Source: Xylocopa sonorina (Eukaryota; Arthropoda; Insecta; Hymenoptera; Apidae). From it: a stretch of 64,000 nt of DNA. The notes under the pieces were generated by a model. That model did no database searches. It worked only from the letters and a program-made list of their open reading frames with translations, and had not been told where the DNA came from. Where the stretch lies: the NCBI RefSeq assembly GCF_050948175.1, contig NW_027490184.1, positions 806,001 through 870,000 of the forward strand, in the 5' to 3' direction. A program made the position numbers and the translations under genes. Shown here one piece after another: positions 53,688 through 62,690 of the stretch. Positions within the stretch are counted from its first letter, which is position 1. The number at the start of each line of letters is the position of its first letter.

Positions 53688-54391
53688 ATGGAATTGAAAG
53701 TCCTACAAATGGATCTGAATAAATGCCGAATTGTGCAAGATATCATGCAGCAAATGCGAATGAATCAAGAGACTGACGTGGTAATAATATCGGAAGCACA
53801 CAAGATGGAAAAATACTGACTGCTAGGCGAGAACGGTGACGCTGCGATATGGATAACCGGCGTTAATTGAAAATGTTTCACGTATGGCACCACGTACTCC
53901 CCGACCGGAATCGTTCATATAATGGCCGAAGGAACAAAAGCTGTAAGCTGCTACTTCTCGCCGAACAGGAATGGAATGAAATCGAAAAATATATAAACCA
54001 AACTGAGGTTAACATAGAAAATGTAGCGAAAACAAACTGAATAATAATCGCGGGTGACTTGACCGAAAAATCGGTAATCTGGGATAATAAAAAGAACAAC
54101 CATAGAGAGAAAAAGATCATCAAAATGGCTCTAAGGAGCGGTCTAATCGCGACGAATCCGAAAGAAGACTATACATACTTTAAGTACCGAAACAAATATA
54201 AAATAGACATAATGTTGATAGGAGGTAGCACATACGCTAAGTTGCGTACGCAGAATTGTTTGAAATATTTTCAGCGTCCGACCGTCAATACGTACTACAT
54301 ACCTTCTAAAGTACGAATTACAAGAATAACGAAGAGGGATTTGCAAGCCTCGATGGAAATGAAGCGAACTGGGGCGATGCAAATAAATGAA
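53688..54391 (+). pseudogene. AP-like endonuclease (ORF2 N-terminal) pseudogene
   Basis: The domain nicks target DNA during target-primed reverse transcription. ATG at 53688 opens MELKVLQMDLNKCRIVQDIM, the usual start of the domain. The conserved metal-binding Glu lies in VVIISEAHK, then DAAIW, AVSCYFSPN, IIIAGDLTEKSVIWD and YKIDIML follow in family order. The GDFN motif is GDLT here, so a catalytic Asn is lost. TGA codons replace what are usually Trp positions after EKY and before IIIAGD, a further TGA lies after GVN, and one frameshift occurs after SPNRN (near 53,970). The reverse transcriptase is missing downstream. Confidence 0.75.
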
Positions 54392-54654
54392 TTAACTTAT
54401 ATAATATATAGATATTTATTTTTATTTAGAGGGGGTGATCTATTTTTAAGTAACTACAATATATGATAAGTATAATTATATAAACCAATTTCAAATATTT
54501 AATTAAAACATCATGAAATGATATGAAATTAGATAGAATTTTATATGTAATGGAGTATCTTAAGGAGATATTGTATTCAGAATTAACTAAAGTATAAAAT
54601 ATGTATTAGTATTTATACCAATTTGAAATATTTACTTGAAAAATCATGAATGCA
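54392..54654. other. AT-rich junction sequence
   Basis: Lies between the endonuclease relic and the LTR-like copy on the minus strand. It may belong to the AT-rich 3' part of that LTR-like copy; no gene is visible. Confidence 0.5.
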
Positions 54655-55339
54655 TCTGGTGCAGCGAGTGGGGGTTAACGGACCGTTCTGAGGAGCATCC
54701 GGTCCAGGAAGTGGGGATTCGCGTCTCATGGTGAGACTAGCGGCGCGTCTTTCGCGTTCAACATATGAAATAGTATAATGAAGTAGTATGGCATGAACTT
54801 ACTGTTACGTGTGTGTTGTTCGTGTTTTGCATTGTTAACCTGTGTAACTTGGATTTATGAATTCTTATATGCAGCAATACATTAGTCCGGATATAGTATA
54901 TATATGTATGTAAGAAACATAAAAGTAGAACACAGGTTCTGGTAAAGTCGACTCCCAGAATTGGAAGAGTCCCCATTGAGGTAATGGGCTGCGACTACGC
55001 CTTTCAGCAGGACGAAACCACCGTTGCGAGGTAGATGAGGGTGCTCGTCTTTGGTGTGAGCGAGACAGATATACTCGTTAATTGGAGTGAGACAGTAGTG
55101 CTCGTCGGTGAGATTGAAACAGCGATGCTTGGTGTGAACAAGCCATGTATACCGGTCGGTTCGAGTGACACAGCGGTACTCGCTGCGTGTGAGCGCGTGC
55201 AGGTGTGCGCGTGTGAAAGGTTGCCGGTTGCCGGTGCTGTTGGCGTGCGCGGCAGGTTGCCTGAGTCCAGGGGTTGGTAATGGAAGTGCGAGAAGGCTCA
55301 TGTGTGGAATGGATGGCAGGCGCTACGCACGACATTGCA
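54655..55339 (-). mobile_element. LTR-like family, copy 2 (minus strand)
   Basis: Read on the minus strand from 55339 it starts TGCAATGTCGTGCGTAGCGCC, matching TGTGACGTCAGGCGTAGCGCC of the copy at 41373. It then shares the GC-rich block, TCACCTCAATGGGGA-like sequence, CAACACACACGTAA and CCCCACTTCCTGGACC further in. The far end is not clear; 54655 is where I lose the similarity. No target duplication could be identified. It forms the outer part of the left arm of the palindrome. Confidence 0.75.
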
Positions 55340-56727
55340 CTTAGAAGCGCTATCCCGTTGAATGAATTTATAGATCTCACATTCCTTTCCAAAGCAGCAG
55401 CAAATAAGTATAGTGCAATGCATAGAACATTACAAATAACTAACCTTGAAACGTTGAAATGAGATGGGCACTCAGGTTACATGAAGTTTTGTAGAAGTCC
55501 TATGCATTGGAACGCAGACACTACGAAACGCTATCGCATTGCATGCAACCGTAGGAATCATAAGATTCGTAAGTACCGAAGAAATAGAGTTCTAACGCTT
55601 TATGTATCGCGATGAGACATTTTATTCCAATGTTTCAAAGCAAGTAAGTAGTAATGCTGTATGGAATGCAGTATGCTCGTCTGCTACTCCTCCTCAGAAG
55701 AATCAGATTACGGATATTTCATGCAACGCGATCGCGTTTCATAGTGTCGGTGTGCCAAAGCATTACAGTTCTTATGCATCATAGATCACGATAACGTATA
55801 TCATTTGAACGTTTCAAAGTAGGTGAGTTGTAACGTTCTTTGCAATGGATTACGCTTATCTGCTTCTACACTTTAAAATAATGTGAATCCTAGCCTTCCA
55901 TGCAACGGCATAGTGTTTCTACATATCTACGAGTCGATGCAATAGAGTTCTAGTGTTTCATTCAGCGCGATGTCTTACCTCATTTCAATGTTACACGCCC
56001 AGATGTAATATTCTGTGCAACGCGTTATGTTTATCTGCATCTACACTTCAAAAGAATGTGAAACCTACAACTCCTTGCATGGGGATAGTGTTCCTAGATA
56101 TTTTCGTGTGGATGCAATAGATTTCTAATACTTCATACAATGCGACGTCGCATCTCGTTTAAACGTTTCAAAGTAAGAAAGCTTCTAAACATAGCAGTAT
56201 GCTTGTCTGCTTCTACACTTGCAGAGAATGTGAATTCTGCAGTACAATACAAAAGGATGGCGCTTCACATTGTTTGCGTGTCAATGCAGCAGATGTCCAA
56301 TGCTCCAACGTTCAAAGTAAGTAAGTGGAAATGTTCTATGCATAACATTATACTTATCTTGTTCTACGTTTCTAAAAAATGTGTTTTCTACAGGTTCGTG
56401 CAACGGGAAGGCGGTTCATGGCGCCTGCGTGTTAAAACAGTAGATTTCTAATGTTCACTGCTGTGCGACAGCGCATCTCATTCCAACGTTTCAAAGTAAG
56501 GAAGTTGTAATCTTCTAAGCATAGCATTATGGTTTTCTGCATCAACAATTCCAAAGAATGCGAATTCTACATTTCCATGCAACGGGATAACGCTTCATCG
56601 TGACTGCGTGTAAAAGCAATGAAGTTCTAATGCTCCATGCAATGCTATGGCGCATCTCATTCCAACGTTTCAAGATAAGCAAGTTGTTATTTTCCATGTA
56701 TAGCATTATGCTTATCTGCATGTATAC
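55340..56727. repeat. Old, diverged satellite with an orientation switch
   Basis: Satellite-like monomers, much diverged from the main arrays (TTCAAAGTAAGTAAG and CTTATCTGCTTCTACACTT motifs). From 55,340 to about 55,560 they run in minus orientation, thereafter in plus orientation up to the piggyBac border. The reverse complement of the switch region and its neighbours corresponds to 61,850-62,244, including the shared GATTCTTCTGAGGAG. Confidence 0.8.
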
Positions 56728-57031
56728 TTAAAAATTTTCTTTTCTTGTAAGCACCAACTGGCCAGGAAGCCTGTGACAGAAAACGAACTGAACATTTTTA
56801 TTGGTGTCCTGCTTATATGAGTTGTAGCGCCCCTACCTGAAATTAGATTATATTGGTCTCAAAAGGAAATGTATACGAACGATAGAATAAAAAACGCGAT
56901 GAAGCGCGATCCATTTATATCGATACATAGATATTTTCATTTCACCATTATTTCCATGGCTGGGACTGAGGACCGTTTGTATAAACTTAGAATTACTGTT
57001 AACGCAATTGTCTACACTTTCGAAAATACTG

Positions 57032-57035
57032 TTAA
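57032..57035. repeat. TTAA target site, left
   Basis: piggyBac elements insert at TTAA and duplicate it. This copy lies in the outer transposase gene; the partner is 59004-59007. Confidence 0.9.
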
Positions 57036-57371
57036 CACGTTCAGTGCTACGCCGATCTTGCTATACTTCTCTCTCAGGCGGCAGCGCGTGAGCACTTGAT
57101 GCTGAACGCTTGACTGATGGGTATAAACAAACGATAACTTTGATACGTTGTATCCGTTTCGCTTGGACTGTCGAAATGATGTAAGGAATGCATTTGCATA
57201 CAGTGCATAAACATAAGATAATGGAATGGGGAATGCCAGAGAGGCGAAAGAGCAAATAGAAAGTGAGAGTCATCGTGATAGAGCCACCGGAGTATAAAGA
57301 CCTGTTGTAGCAGAGAGAATTCAGTTTTATTGTGACTATTTTGAAAAAGTTTTGGTATCCGTCAACTAAAA

Positions 57372-58794
57372 ATGTTGAGCGGAGGAACAGATAGTGACTC
57401 ATCGAGTGAGCCATTTGTACCACGCAAATGTCGGCGTGTAATACCATTACCATCTTCAGATAGTGACAATTCATCTAGTAGTTCACTAAGGAATACTGAA
57501 ACAAGTGATCCAAATGATTGATTCGATCCGCGAGGCAACCAGCCAAACATTATACCATTCTCAAATCCCCATGGTGCCAAACTCGCTCATGTAAAAATAC
57601 AAAATTGTGACACAGTGAAAGATTTTTACGGCCTTTATGTGACGGATAAACTATTTCTACATGTAAGCAATCAAACAAATATTTATGCGACACAAAGTAC
57701 AATCGCTTCCAAACGTGTTGAAAAGTGAGTGCCAGCAGATGAGGACGAAATAAAGAAGTTTTTTGAACTGGTTTTGTGGATGGGATTAGTAAACCTCCCA
57801 TCTTTGTATCAGGATTGGTTTAAGGATCCATTATTTATTTAAACGTTCTCGCTGAAAATTATGAGTAGAAACAGATTTCAAATTCTGTTGAGAATGTTGC
57901 ATTTTGCCTACAAAAAAACTTAAATTGTGCTGTGATAATCATTACACGTATAACCTTTGCATTTACACCGGCAAATCATTGGATAAAAGAAATACAGCAC
58001 CCACAAATGTTGTCATGAATTTATGTGAAAATGTGTTTCAGAAAGGCAATCCTTTATACACGGATAATTACTATACGAGTGTGGATTTAGCAAACAAACT
58101 AATAACAAAAAGTACGCATTTGGTTGGTACTCTTCGACCAAACCGAAGAAGCAATCCAAGTAAAGTTGTGACAGCCAAACTGTGACGCGCAGGTGTCATT
58201 GCTCAAGAGAACAGTAGAGGGATTACAATCATGAAATGGAAAGGCAAGAGGGATGCTTTAGTTCTTTCGATCAAGCATTCTGACGAAATGAAAATTGCAA
58301 TAACAAGAACAGGGGTATCCTGCAAACCAAAAATGATTATTGATTATAATAAAGGTAAAACAGCGATTAATCTGTCTGATCGAATGAGTGCTTACAGCAG
58401 TCCACTTAGAAGGTCACAAAAATGGTGTAGAAAACTGGCATTCGACCTTCTTTTGAATATTGTTGTCTTGAATGCGTTACATATGTTCCGAAATGTAACA
58501 GGAAGAAAGATGTCAATTACAACATTCCGAAAACAATTGGTAAATACTCCCATATGACATTCACATAAGGAAACCTCAATTAGGGCCTATACAAGTAGAC
58601 GAATTCACAAATTTCATAAGAAGGAAGGAAAGGTGCATGAAGTACGAAAATATTGTATTGAATGTTACAGCACAAACACAAAAATGTACGGACGCCAGTT
58701 AGCAAGAAAAATGACAACGAAAGTTACTACATACTGTAATATGTGCACATCACAGCCACATCTTTGTTTAAAATGTTTTAATAAACTTCATTAA
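57372..58794 (+). pseudogene. piggyBac transposase pseudogene (inner)
   Basis: ATG at 57372 opens an acidic Ser/Asp-rich N-terminus (GGTDSDSSSEPFVP), then family blocks VPADEDEIKKFFELVLWMGL, KIMSRNRFQ and RMLHFA. A deletion inside the HFAYKKT region joins directly, in a new frame, to KLKLCCDNHYTYNLCIYTGK, removing the first catalytic Asp region. The second Asp is present (YTDNYYTS, codon 58063-58065); the third is Asn (58369-58371, INLSDRM where VDLxDQM is usual). The C-terminal Cys-rich finger is complete in pattern (YCIECY, YCNMC, CLKCFNKLH) up to TAA at 58792. In-frame stops: TGA at 57519, 57726, 58183 and 58555, TAA at 57840. Inactive. Confidence 0.92.
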
Positions 58795-58883
58795 ATATTA
58801 GCATAAATTTTTTAATTGTCACCAATAATTTAACGCTTCAAAATGCCGGTCTCATGCACCGATGTCGTTCAAACAAGTTCGCT

Positions 58884-58988
58884 GTCGGTCCCTAGCATCT
58901 AGGTTGTCCAAATGAAAAGTCGAGTGTCAGTCCCTGGGGGCTGAAGCCGCCTGAACGGAAAGTTCACTGTCAGTCCCTGGGGACTGAC
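58884..58988. repeat. Subterminal repeats of the inner piggyBac
   Basis: Three copies of GTCRGTCCCTRG start at 58884, 58926 and 58969. Such repeats in piggyBac ends are thought to bind the C-terminal Cys-rich domain of the transposase. The third, followed by GGACTGAC, forms a near-perfect palindrome. Confidence 0.75.
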
Positions 58989-59003
58989 GTAGTACTTAAC
59001 GTG

Positions 59004-59007
59004 TTAA
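59004..59007. repeat. TTAA target site, right
   Basis: Partner of 57032-57035. Discounting the inner element and one TTAA, the outer gene reads on in the same frame (TVKPDKNIVIGEIM). Confidence 0.9.
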
Positions 59008-60123
59008 GCCCGATAAGAATATTGTAATCGGCGAAATCATGGTTCCATGGCGAGGACGCCACAGTTTTTGCCAATATATCCCAGGAAAGCGACATATATG
59101 TGATATAAAACTTTGTAAACTATACCGTCCGGAAGGATGCACACATAATATTCTTATTTACGCCAGAAATAATGCAACCAGAATAGCAAAAGCACATGCG
59201 CATGCTGTAGTTATGGCGTTTGAGGGTGAATTATTATTTGAAAGCCGCGTATTATACGCAAATAGTTTATATACTTGTATCCCTTTGGCCGAGAAACTTC
59301 TGCAAAAAGTAACATTTATTTATGGTACAGTAAAAGTTAATACAGAATTTCTTCCGCTGCAGGCAAAACGGGTACTGCAACGGGGTAGCTTTATGTATTT
59401 TCAAAATCGGAGTGGCTTTAAATTTTTAAAGTGGACGGATAAGAGGCCGGTATGCATACTAGCCATTTTTGAAAACCACAAATGTGTTATTGTCCAGGGT
59501 AGTAATAATTAGTTAAAGCCGAACACAGTGTTCCTTTATAACAAAGCTGAGAAGGGGTTTGACCATCCGACCAGATGTCTTCTTATCACAGTTGATTACG
59601 CAGAACAGTTAAGTGGTATAAAAAAATAGTTATCGAAATAATATGCGGGACTTCTCTCGCCAATACCAATTATATACATAGAAAATGGAGTACCAAAGGT
59701 ATGAAAATAATAAACTTCCGCGAAAGAATTATTGATTATCTCCTCAGTACAGTGAATCATTACGGTGAACAAACGTCATCTGAAATAAACGTACACATTT
59801 TCTGCGGTCGTTCCAAGGATGCACGAGAAAAACGAGACAGCGATTTAAAGAATGTTATAAACATATGTCTAGAATAAATGGTAGGCAGTATGCCGTTAAT
59901 AAGGCGATAAAAGCAAAGACCTGTTGTAATCGATGTAAGGGCCAACCGGAACTCTTCCCAACATGTTTTGAAAAATTACACAAAAAAAATAAATAATTAT
60001 GTTAGGTTTATAATATTGATTTGTTATGTTTTAAATATTGAATGTCTGTTTATAATGCTGAGAATTGAAAAATAAACTTATTCTGTACTATCTACTTTGT
60101 GAAACATAAGTTCGACCCATCGT

Positions 60124-60232
60124 GGTGCACGCCGGTCCACGAAATAGACGCGTGTAACCCCACCGAAGGTGCACACTGCCTCACGGAACAGACACGTGTG
60201 ACCTGCCAGTGATGCACGCAGGCGTCAACATG
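60124..60232. repeat. Subterminal repeats of the outer piggyBac
   Basis: Two ~35-bp units at 60124-60158 and 60168-60202 (GGTGCAC... AGACRCGTGTRACC, 44-bp period) and a partial third from 60211. They sit just inside the proposed right end of the outer element. Their sequence differs from the subterminal repeats of the inner element, so the two belong to different piggyBac subfamilies. Confidence 0.65.
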
Positions 60233-60236
60233 CTAA

Positions 60237-60305
60237 ACGTAGAAATTAGATGTGCCATCGCATTGCGTGGAGCATTAGATCACTACAGCGTTGACAAGCA
60301 GATAA
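60237..60305 (-). repeat. Diverged satellite piece left of the third piggyBac
   Basis: ATTAGATGTGCCATCGCATT and neighbours are satellite in minus orientation. The ~66 bp at 60,239-60,305 is repeated, with about 80% identity by eye, at 61,606-61,673 on the other side of the piggyBac fragment. Confidence 0.7.
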
Positions 60306-61581
60306 CAAGTATATTGCTGATTCCCTATCGGATTATTTGTTGCATTCAGAAGAATTTGATATAAAAGTCGAGGACAGCGATAGTGATGTTGGTCCAAGAG
60401 TAAGATCAAGAGTCAATCCACTACAGCATTCCAGCGATTCTGATGATTACAGTGATTGTGTAATGTTCACAGAATTGTATAGTTACGGTGAAGAATGGTC
60501 AGATGTCGATAAAATTTCTACTACATCAGATTTTATAGGTAAGCCGGGCCCAAAAATTTTTCCAATTGATAACAAACGCGTGAAAGAAATCGTCGAATTG
60601 TTTATTGGTAATGATTTGTTTCAGTTAATGATCAATGAATCCAACATGTATTACCAGCAATATAAGGACAAGGTAAGTGAGTGGAAGAAAATATCAAAGT
60701 GACGTGATATTACTCTAACGGAGATGAATAAAATTCTTAGTATAATTATAATGATGGGCCAGCTAAGGAAAGATGTAAAAGATGATTACTGGTTCTTCGA
60801 ATTTTACGCGAGAAAACCATCGTTCTTCACTACAATGCTACGTAAGAGATTTTGCCAGATTTGTAGGGCGTGGCATTTTTCAAATAATCAAACAATAACC
60901 GGTTCTAATAAGCTCGCTAAGATTCAGCACATTCTGAGCTATTTATTAGATAAATTTAAATCTGTATACACATCCAGGAAAGAACTTTCGCTTGATTAAT
61001 CCATTATTCCATGGCGTGGAATATTGTCTGTAAAAACATACGATCCGGCAAAAGTAATAAAGTACGGCCTACTTTGCCGTATGCTTTGCAAAGCTAGAAC
61101 CAGATATGTTACTAATATAGAAATGTACTGTCCCGAAAGCAATAAATTGGACCAGACTATTATGTCATTGCTTGATAAAAATATATATTTGGGACACCAC
61201 TTATACATAGACAACTATTATAATAGCATTAAAACTACGGAATTGCTCATGACAAATGGTACACGAGTTTGTGGTACAACTAGAGCAAATAGGAGTGTTC
61301 TTGAGTCTTTACTGCATTTCGGATTGAAAACTGGAGATTATAGATGCAAAAGAATGGGTGAAGTTTTAGTACCGGCGTGGAAGCCGAAACAGAATGTCGT
61401 ACTCATGGTTTCCACGATACATTCGGGAGAATTAATGAAGACAAATAAAATACACAGGAAAACTAAACAAGAAATTGCGAAACCTTATTCTGCCATAGAA
61501 TATAATAAATATATTATGGGTGCAGATTTGGCAGATCATTATTTATCATATTATTCCATCATGAGAAAAACGGTGAAGTGA
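60295..61581 (+). pseudogene. piggyBac transposase pseudogene (third), C-terminus missing
   Basis: One frame runs for about 429 codons with only three interruptions: TGA at 60700 (usual Trp, between ISK and RDITLTEM), TAA at 60997 (usual Glu of the LDES motif) and TGA at 61579 (usual Trp after RKTVK). The N-terminal part is acidic (DSDSDVG, HSSDSDDYSD). Family blocks follow in order: MNKILSIIIMMG, KDDYWF, IIPWRGIL, YIDNYYNS, GTTRANR and MGADLADHYLSYY. All three catalytic Asp codons are retained (60994-60996, 61210-61212, 61525-61527). The C-terminal Cys-rich finger and preceding ~100 residues are absent. It is distinct in sequence from the other two elements and appears younger than the outer one. 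Confidence 0.85.
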
Positions 61582-61605
61582 ACAAAGAAGACAAGAATAG
61601 AGAAG
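60295..61605 (+). mobile_element. Third piggyBac, coding fragment without ends
   Basis: Contains only transposase-coding sequence: it starts and stops inside satellite-like DNA, without inverted repeats or TTAA. It is flanked by ~66-bp direct repeats of diverged satellite (60,239-60,305 and 61,606-61,673), which suggests it arrived or was trimmed by recombination between satellite copies, not by clean transposition. The exact borders are uncertain by about 20 bp. Confidence 0.75.
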
Positions 61606-62244
61606 AAGGCAGAAATAAGATGTGCCATTGCATTGCATGGAGCACTACAGCTCTACTGCTTTGATACGCAGATAGTGTGAACCGCCCTCCCGTTGCATCA
61701 AACTGTAGAGTTATCAATCTTCTGAAATGAAAAAGCATATAAGCATAATGCTATGTATAAAATACTAGAGCTTATTTACTTTGAAACGTTGAAATTAGGT
61801 GCGGTATCGCATTGCATGGAGCAGTAGAAGTCTACTGCTTTGACATGCAGACACTGTGAAACGCGATCGCTTTATATGAAATATTCGTAATGTGATTCTT
61901 CTGAGGAGTAGCAGACGAGTATAATGCATTGCATAGGGCATTGCAAACTTACTTGCTTTGAAACGTTGGAATAAAATGTGTCATTGCGATACATGAAACG
62001 TTAGAACTCTATTTCTTCCATACATACGAATTCTATGAATCCTATGGTTGCATGTAATGTGATGGCGCTTTCTAGTGTCTACGTGTCAATGCATGAGAGT
62101 TCTAATGCTTCATACAACCCAATAGCCCATCTCATTTTAACGTTTCAAGGTAAGTTATTTGTAATGTTCTATGCATTGCATTTTGCTTATCTGCTTCTGC
62201 TCTTGAAAGGAATGTGAGTTCTACAAATTCATGCAACAAATTCA
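61606..62244. repeat. Old, diverged satellite with a mirrored orientation switch
   Basis: Minus orientation to about 62,030, then plus orientation to the LTR-like copy. It mirrors 55,340-55,980: shared signatures on opposite strands are GATTCTTCTGAGGAG, AGTAGCAGACGAG and the switch sequence CCTATGGTTGCATG against CCTACGGTTGCATG. Confidence 0.8.
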
Positions 62245-62690
62245 TGTAACGTCGTGCGTAGCGCCTGCCACTCATTCTACACATGAGCCTTCTCGCACTT
62301 CGATCATCAAACCCTGGACTCAGGCAACCTGCCGCGCTCGCCTACAGCACCGGCAACCGGCAGCGTTCACGCGCGCACGCCTGCACGCGCTTACACACAC
62401 CAAGTACCGCTGCGTCACTCGAACCAACCGGAATACATAGCTCGTTCATACCGGGCATCGCTGCTTCAATCTCAACGACGAGCACTACTGTCTCACTCCC
62501 ACTAACGAGTATCCCACCAAAGACGAACACCCTCGTCTACCTCGCACCGGTGATTTCGTCCTGCTGAAAGGCGCAGTCGCAGCCCATCACCTCAATGGGG
62601 ACTCCTCCAATTCAGGGATCCGACTTTACCAGAACCTGTATTCTACTTTTAAGCCTATATATATAACATACACATATATATATATGTAAG
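62245..62690 (+). mobile_element. LTR-like family, copy 3 (plus strand, truncated)
   Basis: Starts TGTAACGTCGTGCGTAGCGCC and follows the copies at 41373 and 55339 through the GC-rich block and CACCTCAATGGGGACTCC to an AT dinucleotide run (62,655-62,685), where satellite begins again. The later two thirds seen in copy 1 are missing. Directly before it, AAATTCATGCAAC is followed by AAATTCATGTAAC, a short tandem duplication overlapping the border. Confidence 0.75.

Larger units (their letters stand above)
52567..54391 (+). mobile_element. Decayed non-LTR retrotransposon, R1-like clade, 5' half only
   Basis: Gag with a CCHC zinc knuckle is followed by an apurinic-type endonuclease domain in the order typical of R1/Waldo/TRAS-like elements. 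The reverse transcriptase that should follow the endonuclease is absent; the sequence passes into AT-rich DNA at about 54,391. Frameshifts and stop codons interrupt both parts. No target-site duplication or poly(A) tail was found. TRAS elements of this clade insert into TTAGG telomere repeats, and a telomere-like tract lies 850 bp upstream, but I see no direct junction. Confidence 0.8.
57036..59003 (+). mobile_element. Inner piggyBac element (1,968 bp) with intact ends
   Basis: Begins CACGTTCAGTGCTACG and ends with the complementary CGTAGTACTTAACGTG; 13 of the first 15 bases match, as do 17 of 19 with the TTAA included. TTAA flanks both sides. The right end carries three subterminal copies of GTCRGTCCCTRG (58884, 58926, 58969), the last forming an imperfect 20-bp palindrome (58969-58988). 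An internal deletion near 57,915 has removed about 130 codons of the transposase, which explains the size below the usual ~2.4 kb. The intact ends mean it could in principle have been mobilised by a related transposase. Confidence 0.92.
56731..59996 (+). pseudogene. piggyBac transposase pseudogene (outer), interrupted 57032-59007
   Basis: DDE transposase of the piggyBac (DDE_Tnp_1_7) family. The first part has KPVTENELNIFIGVLL, LPEIRLYWSQKEMY and RYFHFT in family order, with a TGA at 56818. The second part continues in the same frame once the insertion and one TTAA are discounted: IMVPWRGRHSF, QYIPGK, IYARNN and YTCIPLAEKL. The first catalytic Asp (IDES motif) is Gly (codon 59030-59032), the second (TDN motif) is Asn (59261-59263); the third may be the Asp at 59561-59563. 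After a TAG near 59,511 the reading decays, but the C-terminal Cys-rich finger is still legible (TCCNRCKGQPELF, TCFEKLH) before TAA at 59994. Clearly inactive. Confidence 0.85.
56728..60236 (+). mobile_element. Outer piggyBac element, broken open by a second piggyBac
   Basis: Left part 56728-57035 and right part 59004-60236 belong to one old piggyBac. Its left border is a TTAA at 56728-56731 directly after satellite, but no terminal inverted repeat follows, so the left end is probably deleted. The right end has ~44-bp subterminal repeats (60124-60158, 60168-60202, 60211-60232) and ends AACATG before CTAA (60233-60236), a plausible decayed form of AACGTG-TTAA. Satellite resumes immediately. 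A polyadenylation-like AATAAA is at about 60,071. Satellite on the left is in plus and on the right in minus orientation. Confidence 0.85.

Noticed and set aside
54882..55462. ORFs up to 139 residues in LTR-like copy 2
   Set aside because: Same GC-rich repeat block as at 41.4 and 62.3 kb; no shared protein among copies.
57061..57801. Minus-strand ORFs of 72-137 residues opposite the inner piggyBac
   Set aside because: Antisense shadows of the transposase and its 5' region; no recognisable domain.
52567..61581. TGA recoded as tryptophan
   Set aside because: TGG is used for Trp in the same genes, other defects (frameshifts, TAA, lost catalytic Asp) show they are pseudogenes, and no such nuclear code is known in insects.
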